Positions 6,159 to 11,072 of a stretch of 11,072 nt of DNA are shown piece after piece. Made by a program: the position numbers and the translations under genes. The notes under the pieces are model-generated. The model ran no database searches. It saw only the letters and a program-made list of their open reading frames with translations, and was not told the DNA's origin. The DNA comes from Deltaproteobacteria bacterium (GTDB taxonomy: Bacteria; Desulfobacterota; DSM-4660; Desulfatiglandales; Desulfatiglandaceae). The stretch lies in assembly GCA_013349725.1 (NCBI GenBank), contig DUZB01000095.1:1-11072 (forward strand), given 5' to 3'. Within the stretch, counting starts at the first letter, position 1. Each line of letters starts with the position of its first letter.

Positions 6159-6187
6159 AGAATGCGAAAAAATAAAGAATTTGTCAA
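6159..6187 (-). promoter_or_regulatory. Promoter for the CAT tRNA
   Basis: Perfect -35 TTGACA (6187-6182), a 17-base AT-rich spacer, then CATTCT (6164-6159, 3 of 6 to TATAAT). This is followed by GACCCGTC, a GC-rich discriminator of the kind associated with stringent control of stable RNA promoters. The predicted start near 6152 gives a leader of about 20 nt before the tRNA at 6131. It lies just after the rpoD stop (6219), so the tRNA need not depend on rpoD read-through. The weak -10 is the main doubt. Confidence 0.6.
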
Positions 6188-6218
6188 GGAAAAACATGAG
6201 ACCGATCTCCCTGGACAA

Positions 6219-7985
6219 CTAACTTTCCATGAAACTCTTCAGCTTCCTGCTTCTACTGGGATGCCGAAGCTTCCGAAGTGCCTTTGCCTCTATCTGTCTG
6301 ATACGTTCTCTGGTAACACTGAAATCGCGACCGACCTCTTCCAGGGTATGGTCAGCCTTTTCACCAATGCCGAATCTCATTCTCAGGACCTTTTCCTCCC
6401 TTGGCGTGAGGGAGGTAAGCACCTTTCTTGTCTGCTCAGCCAGCCCGAAATTGATGACCGCATCCCCGGGAGAAAGGGTATTTTTGTCCTCTATGAAATC
6501 ACCTAAGTGGCTGTCCTCTTCCTCGCCGATTGGCGTTTCCAGAGAAATGGGCTCTTTGGCAATTTTCAAGACCTTTCGGACCTTTTCAAGGGGAAATTCC
6601 ATCTTCTGTGCAATTTCTTCCGGGGTAGGCTCACGCCCATGCTCCTGGACAAGGTATCTGGAAGTTCTCATGAGTTTATTAATCGTCTCAATCATATGCA
6701 CAGGAATCCTGATCGTTCTCGCCTGATCAGCAATCGCTCTCGTAATGGCCTGCCTTATCCACCAGGTGGCATACGTACTGAATTTGTATCCTCGCTGGTA
6801 CTCAAACTTATCCACAGCTTTCATGAGACCTATATTGCCTTCCTGAATCAGATCAAGAAACATGAGTCCCCTGTTCGTATATTTTTTTGCAATGCTCACA
6901 ACCAGCCGCAGATTTGCCTGAATCAGATCGGCTTTCGCTTGATTTGCCTTTTGGAGACACCGTTCAACTCTCCTGAGTTTTTGTTTGAGCTGCCTCGGCG
7001 TCATACTGGTTCTTTTCTTTATCTGCTTTATGGCATCCTGAGAACGGATAGCCCTCTCTTTCAGTACACAGAGATCCCCTTTGCACATTTTCACCTGTTC
7101 AATAAATTGATCATCGGAAACAGTATCCGGGATTTCCTCCAGACAATTACTCAGATAGGCAATAGATTTGCCACCCAACAGCATCATACAGTCCGAGATA
7201 GTTTTTTCGGCCCTTTCAAGCTCCGTAATCACATCCCTGAATCTTTCCACCATCAACTCAAGTTGTCTTTTTTCAAGGCTGAAAGAATTGACAAGTTGTA
7301 CGATTTTTTCCTGATCTTTCTTGATCTCCGCCTGGAGTTCCTTTCTCCTGTTTTCAGGGCACTTCCTGACATTCATATCGAATCGCTTCTTCTGCAAGAC
7401 CGCACTGGTTTCACAGATTTGTTCTATCAGGGTAAGAAGGAATTCTCTTCTTTCTCCGATATCATTGCAGGCTTCATCTTCATCCAGATCATTGATAACT
7501 TCCTTAAGCTTAACCTCTCCCAGTTTCAGCTTCTCGCCCAACTCAATGATATGTTCCACGCCCACGCAACAGAACAGCAGAGTGTGCAGCGCTTCCGTCT
7601 CCCCGAATTCAATCCTCTTGGCAATCTCCACCTCTCCCTCTCTTGTGAGAAGAGAAATGCGCCCCATTTCCTTCAGATACATTTTTACGGGGTCAGAAAT
7701 CCTGGATGCCTCATTGGCACTGTCCAGCGCAATATTTTCCTTTTCCTCCAGGATGAAGGTTTCTTTCTTGTTTGCGCCGGATTTCTCAACCTTTTCTTTC
7801 GCATCTTCATCAATGACCAGAATGTCCAGTTCTTCAAACATGATCATGATGTCATCGATATGATCTTCAGACGATATCATTTCTTCGGACAAATCGTTGT
7901 TCAGCTCATCAAAAGTAATATAGCCTTTTCTCTTGCCGCTATCTATCAATCGCTTCAAGTTGATCATATCGCTCTTCTTGTCCAT
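6219..7985 (-). CDS. rpoD: RNA polymerase primary sigma factor (sigma70)
   Basis: Housekeeping sigma factor that recruits core RNA polymerase to -35/-10 promoters. The 588-residue protein has region 1.1 (about 1-80). Region 1.2 is [21 protein letters not shown] (98-118), followed by a long charged non-conserved region (about 130-325). Regions 2.1-2.4 hold [18 protein letters not shown] and [17 protein letters not shown], then [20 protein letters not shown] (398-417). Region 3 has [12 protein letters not shown]. Region 4 has [14 protein letters not shown] (526-539) and the helix-turn-helix [20 protein letters not shown] (547-566). Length and the non-conserved insert match RpoD rather than the shorter RpoS or RpoH. 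GGAGG lies 9 bases before the ATG. It follows dnaG by 27 bp in the standard primase-sigma arrangement. Confidence 0.97.
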   Translation of the reverse strand: MDKKSDMINLKRLIDSGKRKGYITFDELNNDLSEEMISSEDHIDDIMIMFEELDILVIDEDAKEKVEKSGANKKETFILEEKENIALDSANEASRISDPVKMYLKEMGRISLLTREGEVEIAKRIEFGETEALHTLLFCCVGVEHIIELGEKLKLGEVKLKEVINDLDEDEACNDIGERREFLLTLIEQICETSAVLQKKRFDMNVRKCPENRRKELQAEIKKDQEKIVQLVNSFSLEKRQLELMVERFRDVITELERAEKTISDCMMLLGGKSIAYLSNCLEEIPDTVSDDQFIEQVKMCKGDLCVLKERAIRSQDAIKQIKKRTSMTPRQLKQKLRRVERCLQKANQAKADLIQANLRLVVSIAKKYTNRGLMFLDLIQEGNIGLMKAVDKFEYQRGYKFSTYATWWIRQAITRAIADQARTIRIPVHMIETINKLMRTSRYLVQEHGREPTPEEIAQKMEFPLEKVRKVLKIAKEPISLETPIGEEEDSHLGDFIEDKNTLSPGDAVINFGLAEQTRKVLTSLTPREEKVLRMRFGIGEKADHTLEEVGRDFSVTRERIRQIEAKALRKLRHPSRSRKLKSFMES

Positions 7986-8012
7986 AAACCATTACCTCCA
8001 AAGACTCGTATA

Positions 8013-9755
8013 TCATTGACCAGGGGGGCCTTGTGCCTTTAGTTTCAAAAGCCGGTTCAGTTCTGCAGGATCCCCAACAGCTTCCCTGAATGATCTTGAC
8101 AGTTTTTTTTCATATGCCTTGCTCTTCATTTCACTGACCGCCTGATCTATCTCCCCATCCGAATAGATAGATTCGGAAACCAGCATCTCCCTTAAAACTC
8201 CCTGCACTTCAGTATTGAGACTTTCTTTAAAATCGTCAGGCGAAAAGCCCCCCGTACGTCTATGCTCATGAAGAATTACACGGACAATTTCTTTCATTCC
8301 AGGATCCGAAAGCAGGTCCACGCATTCCGAATCATAAAGCTGACTAATGGTTTCAGGATGATGAACCATGAGATTAAGCAATTGGGAATCACAGACCGTG
8401 CTTTTCGGCCTCGACACGGATATCTTTTTCCTTAAAGCCCTTCCAAGTTCATCTGCCGATCGGCTTTTTCTGAAAGAGGCCAGTTCTGTCAACACCACAT
8501 CTTCCCTGATACCGATCCGCTCTGCAAGACCCCGCACATATAACGAACATTGGGCCATATTTCGAAGTTCCGCAAGGACCGGAAGGATCTCTTTCATGGC
8601 ATTTACCTTTCCCTCCACATCCTCTGTGTTCAAGGACAGACTTCTGTTCAGATAGAAGTCGAATATGGGATCGGCCTTTTCGACCAATTTCTCAAATGCG
8701 GCAAGACCGTTCTGCTTTACGTAAGTGTCCGGATCATGCCCTTCAGGCAGAACAACTGCTTTTGCTGAAAGGCCTTCATTCAAAAAAATGGGCAGTGTCC
8801 GCATGGCTGCCGACTTTCCCGCCTCATCTGAATCAAAAACAACAACAGCCTCCCGGGCATACCCTTTGATTTTGCGAATATGATCTTCCGTCATGGCGGT
8901 TCCAAGAGTAGCCACGACCTCATCCAGGCCTTTCTCTTTCAATGCCAGCAGATCCATATAGCCCTCAACAATAATGGCGCGTCCCTTCTCTCTGATGCTT
9001 CTGAAAGAGGAATCCAGGCCATAGGGAAACTCACCCTTGTGGAAAATCGGAGTTTCAGGCGTATTCAAATATTTTGGCATTCCGTCGTCGAGAACCCGTC
9101 CCCCGAACCCAATAATCCTTTCTCTCAGGTTCGAAATGGGAAACATGATTCGACCCCGGAAACGATCATAATGGCCTCCGTTTTTCTTTGGGATAATCAA
9201 CCCGGCCTGGACGGCATGCGAGAGGTCTGCATTATTACTCATCAGATAGCGGGTAAGTCCATCCCATTTGTCCGGGGAATATCCGAGCCTGAATTCCGCA
9301 ATAATTTCCTTTGAAATCCCTCGGCTTCTAAAATAATCCGCTGCCGCTTTTCCCGCCTGTTCATGATTCAGTACTTTCTGGAAAAAGGTTGCAGCCATAT
9401 CGTTCATTTTAAATAGGCTTTCCCGTAAATCACTTTTCTTTTTTTCCTCAGACGCGGAGAAATCTCCGGATATGGTCACATGATACCTTTCCGCCAGATC
9501 TTTCAGTGCCTCGGGAAAGGTAAAATTGTGATAGGCCATCCAAAAATCGAACAGGTCCCCTCCCTTCTTACAGCCAAAACAGTGAAACATCTGTCTATCC
9601 TGACTGACGGTAAACGAAGGATCTTTCTCGCCATGAAAAGGGCAAAGCCCCATGAAATTCTTTCCGGCCTTTTTGAGCTGAACAAACTGACCAATCAGTT
9701 CTACAATGTCAGCGGTCCGCTTGATTTCATCTTTCGCAGACTGGAAGGAAACCAT
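8013..9755 (-). CDS. dnaG: DNA primase
   Basis: Makes RNA primers for replication, acting with DnaB helicase at the fork. The 580-residue protein has the CHC2 zinc finger (Cys38, His41, Cys59, Cys62, with GLCPFHGEKDPSF and FHCFGCKKGGD) and the basic RNA-polymerase-domain motif RFRGRIMFPI (198-207). The Toprim metal site is VEGYMD (263-268, Glu264), FDSDEAG (307-313) and GHDPDTYV (339-346). A variable C-terminal region (about 450-580) corresponds to the helicase-binding domain. Length is usual (580-600). The start at 9755 is preceded by GGTGGA, a modest ribosome binding site about 10 bases upstream. A 231-bp gap with a hairpin separates it from yqeY; rpoD follows after 27 bp. Confidence 0.97.
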   Translation of the reverse strand: MVSFQSAKDEIKRTADIVELIGQFVQLKKAGKNFMGLCPFHGEKDPSFTVSQDRQMFHCFGCKKGGDLFDFWMAYHNFTFPEALKDLAERYHVTISGDFSASEEKKKSDLRESLFKMNDMAATFFQKVLNHEQAGKAAADYFRSRGISKEIIAEFRLGYSPDKWDGLTRYLMSNNADLSHAVQAGLIIPKKNGGHYDRFRGRIMFPISNLRERIIGFGGRVLDDGMPKYLNTPETPIFHKGEFPYGLDSSFRSIREKGRAIIVEGYMDLLALKEKGLDEVVATLGTAMTEDHIRKIKGYAREAVVVFDSDEAGKSAAMRTLPIFLNEGLSAKAVVLPEGHDPDTYVKQNGLAAFEKLVEKADPIFDFYLNRSLSLNTEDVEGKVNAMKEILPVLAELRNMAQCSLYVRGLAERIGIREDVVLTELASFRKSRSADELGRALRKKISVSRPKSTVCDSQLLNLMVHHPETISQLYDSECVDLLSDPGMKEIVRVILHEHRRTGGFSPDDFKESLNTEVQGVLREMLVSESIYSDGEIDQAVSEMKSKAYEKKLSRSFREAVGDPAELNRLLKLKAQGPPGQ

Positions 9756-9831
9756 GAGTCTTTTTCCACCGATTTTTGCTTTTCAGGTTTTAAGGGCCTC
9801 AGCAAAAAATGCCTCATAGCCATAAACGACA

Positions 9832-9858
9832 AAACTCCTTCATTTAGAGAAGGAGTTT
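9832..9858 (-). terminator. Hairpin in the yqeY-dnaG gap, likely partial terminator
   Basis: Perfect 10-bp stem on the minus strand: AAACTCCTTC (9858-9849), loop TCTAAAT, GAAGGAGTTT (9841-9832), followed by TGTCGTTTATG. The T run is short, so termination is probably incomplete. It sits about 130 bp after the yqeY stop and 77 bp before dnaG. In E. coli an internal terminator between rpsU and dnaG limits primase expression; this could serve the same purpose, which is inference. Confidence 0.55.
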
Positions 9859-9891
9859 CATCTCATCAAACACCGAATGCCATCTGTATTC

Positions 9892-9920
9892 ATTATTTCC
9901 GTCAATAAGTGCTGATCCAA
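9892..9920 (-). promoter_or_regulatory. Weak candidate promoter upstream of dnaG
   Basis: TTGGAT (9920-9915) and AATAAT (9897-9892) are 17 bases apart on the minus strand; the -10 is good (5 of 6), the -35 poor (3 of 6). An overlapping alternative is TTGACG (9905-9900) with TGGCAT (9882-9877), also 17 apart. Either would place the 9832-9858 hairpin inside the dnaG leader. The region is AT-rich and chance matches are likely, so this is only a candidate. Confidence 0.25.
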
Positions 9921-9986
9921 AAAACAGGAAACCAGATGTTTTGAATGGGTCGGGTGCACAAAAGGTAACATATCCAACTCAGGATG

Positions 9987-10433
9987 TTAGGCATTCAGCA
10001 GTTTCCCGGCTATCTCACTTACCGTTTTTCCCTCCGCCCGTCCCGCCATTTTTTCCATGGCCGGTTTCATAATCTTCCCCATATCTCTACCGCCTGAAAG
10101 GGAAAGGTCTGAAATTATTTCGGACAGGATCTGTTCTATTTCATCACGATTCAGCTGTTTCGGAAGGTATTCATATAGAATTTCAGCCTCTTTTTCCTCT
10201 TTCAGCCATAAATCTTCACGGCCTGCAGCCTTGAATTCCCCCGCAGCCTCTTTGTTTTTTCTAATCATGGAGGAAATATTTGAAAGAATCTCATCCTCCT
10301 TCAACTCCCTTCCCCATTTAACCTGTTCATTTTTCAGCTGAGATCTGAGCATTCTGAGAATGGAAAGCCGAACAGTATCCTTGGCCTTCATGGCTGTTTT
10401 AAGGTCTTCACTTATCCTATCCTGCAGCGGCAT
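9987..10433 (-). CDS. GatB/YqeY domain protein (YqeY-like)
   Basis: A protein of about 148 residues homologous to the tail domain of GatB, the glutamyl-tRNA amidotransferase subunit that contacts tRNA. Free-standing YqeY proteins are presumed tRNA-linked, but the role is not established. It starts with LQDRISEDLKTAMKAKDTVRLSILRML, the family signature. It continues through LKEEKEAEILYEYLPKQLNRDEIEQIL and ends with GRDMGKIMKPAMEKMAGRAEGKTVSEI, resembling the GatB tail (MG.vM). GGAGG sits 4 bases before the second of two adjacent ATGs, so I start at 10433, not 10436. It lies 40 bp after hisA and ahead of dnaG-rpoD, a position held by rpsU or rpsU-yqeY in many genomes. Confidence 0.9.
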   Translation of the reverse strand: MPLQDRISEDLKTAMKAKDTVRLSILRMLRSQLKNEQVKWGRELKEDEILSNISSMIRKNKEAAGEFKAAGREDLWLKEEKEAEILYEYLPKQLNRDEIEQILSEIISDLSLSGGRDMGKIMKPAMEKMAGRAEGKTVSEIAGKLLNA

Positions 10434-10452
10434 CATTCCTCCGATTTTCTAT

Positions 10453-10480
10453 AAGTTAGGACGAACAGACGACATGTCAA
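10453..10480 (-). promoter_or_regulatory. Candidate promoter for yqeY at the hisA end
   Basis: A perfect TTGACA (10480-10475) overlaps the hisA stop codon and is followed after 16 bases by TAACTT (10458-10453, 3 of 6 to TATAAT). TATAGA a few bases further on is a better -10 but would need a 21-base spacer. If active it would let yqeY and the primase-sigma block be expressed apart from histidine synthesis. Confidence 0.35.
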
Positions 10481-11072
10481 GCGGATTTCTTTTCAGTGTC
10501 CCGCCTGCCGTCACAGACCTGTATTGCCTCCGAAAGATCCAGGCTGCCATCATAGAGGGCCCTTCCAGTGATCATGCCGACAACCCCGTGTTCTGCAAGG
10601 GGCAATATTTCCAGAACATCCGCCAACCCTGCTATTCCACCCGATGCAATGACCGGAACATCCACAGACTGAGCCAGGTATTTTGTAGCCTCCACATTAC
10701 AGCCGCTCCGCATACCGTCTCGACGAATATCCGTATAGATAATCGCTGCAAGGTTTTCCTTTTCAAACTTCCCGGCAAGTTCGACCGGGCTCAAGGGAAC
10801 ATTTTCGGTCCAGCCCTCTAAGGCGACCCTTCCATCTTTTGCATCGATTCCTAAAATGATCTGCCCTGGAAACGCCTTGCAGGCATCGACCACAAACTCA
10901 GGATGCTTGCAGGCCGCCGTTCCCAATATTAAATATTGTATTCCCAGCTCAAAATATGCGGCCATCGTGGCCATATCCCTCACGCCACCCCCCAGTTCGA
11001 CCGGGATAGGTACGGCCTCCACAATCCGCCGGATCACTCCCATGTTCACTGGCCTGCCTTGAACAGCACCAT
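10477..11072 (-). CDS. hisA: HisA, ProFAR isomerase of histidine biosynthesis (5' end outside window)
   Basis: Phosphoribosylformimino-5-aminoimidazole carboxamide ribotide isomerase, the Amadori-type step of histidine synthesis; a cytoplasmic (beta/alpha)8 barrel. The frame is open to the window edge, reading GAVQGRPVNMG before IVEAVPIPVELGGGVRD, the beginning of the first phosphate-binding half. The HisA-specific YTDIRRDGMRSGCN is at about 10734-10693, with its catalytic Asp; HisF would have DRDGT instead. The second phosphate site is VIASGGIAG, and GRALYDGSLDLSEAIQ is near the end. About 50 N-terminal residues, including the first catalytic Asp, are missing. A GTG at 11049 is internal, not the start. 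hisF would be expected downstream in a his operon, but yqeY follows instead, so this is the end of the his cluster or an isolated gene. Confidence 0.95.
   Translation of the reverse strand, partial: GAVQGRPVNMGVIRRIVEAVPIPVELGGGVRDMATMAAYFELGIQYLILGTAACKHPEFVVDACKAFPGQIILGIDAKDGRVALEGWTENVPLSPVELAGKFEKENLAAIIYTDIRRDGMRSGCNVEATKYLAQSVDVPVIASGGIAGLADVLEILPLAEHGVVGMITGRALYDGSLDLSEAIQVCDGRRDTEKKSA

Noticed and set aside
5889..6218. 109-codon minus-strand frame between rpoD and nif3
   Set aside because: It translates straight through the tRNA, as does the plus-strand frame at 5917-6099.
6507..8042. 511-codon plus-strand open frame
   Set aside because: It lies exactly opposite rpoD, whose full domain set is unmistakable. 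The plus-strand translation matches no family I recognise.
9858..9971. 37-codon minus-strand frame in the yqeY-dnaG gap
   Set aside because: No convincing ribosome binding site, no family resemblance, and its stop overlaps the hairpin; chance is the simplest reading.

Overview
The window reads as a compact housekeeping segment from a Gram-negative bacterium, most plausibly a deltaproteobacterium (Desulfobacterota, perhaps Syntrophales-like). The grounds are a type A RNase P RNA, a yqeY-dnaG-rpoD block, moderate GC, and the neighbourhood nif3 / zinc-ribbon coiled-coil gene / rnpB. The taxonomic call is inference from gene content and style. Every gene I accept lies on the minus strand, so transcription runs from high to low coordinates.

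In transcription order: the 3' part of hisA (runs off the right edge); a yqeY-like GatB/YqeY gene; a 231-bp gap with a strong hairpin; dnaG (primase); rpoD (primary sigma factor); a tRNA with anticodon CAT and its own promoter; a nif3-family gene; a COG1579-type coiled-coil/zinc-ribbon gene; rnpB, starting 3 bases after that gene's stop; a Rossmann-fold protein of unknown function with a cysteine cluster; a yggT-type membrane protein; a yggU/DUF167 protein; cysC (APS kinase); gmd (GDP-mannose 4,6-dehydratase); a 306-bp non-coding stretch (400-705) with a REP-like double hairpin, a near-consensus sigma70 promoter and a structured leader; rpsF (ribosomal protein S6); and, in the last 8 bases, the likely start of rpsR.

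Functionally the right half is information processing: primase and sigma factor form the macromolecular-synthesis block (as in E. coli rpsU-dnaG-rpoD, but with yqeY upstream and no rpsU visible). A stable-RNA gene follows each of two blocks: the tRNA after rpoD and rnpB after the zinc-ribbon gene. The left half mixes conserved small proteins (yggT-yggU), one sulfate-activation gene tightly coupled to one nucleotide-sugar gene (cysC-gmd, 6 bp apart), and the start of a ribosomal protein operon (rpsF, probably rpsR next).

I see no phage, transposase, CRISPR, toxin-antitoxin or defence locus. The parts least explained by known annotation are the cysteine-rich Rossmann protein (3111-3779), the rpsF leader, the REP-like element, the 9-bp periodic repeat beside rnpB, and the identity of the CAT tRNA. 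No clearly new multi-gene system is visible.
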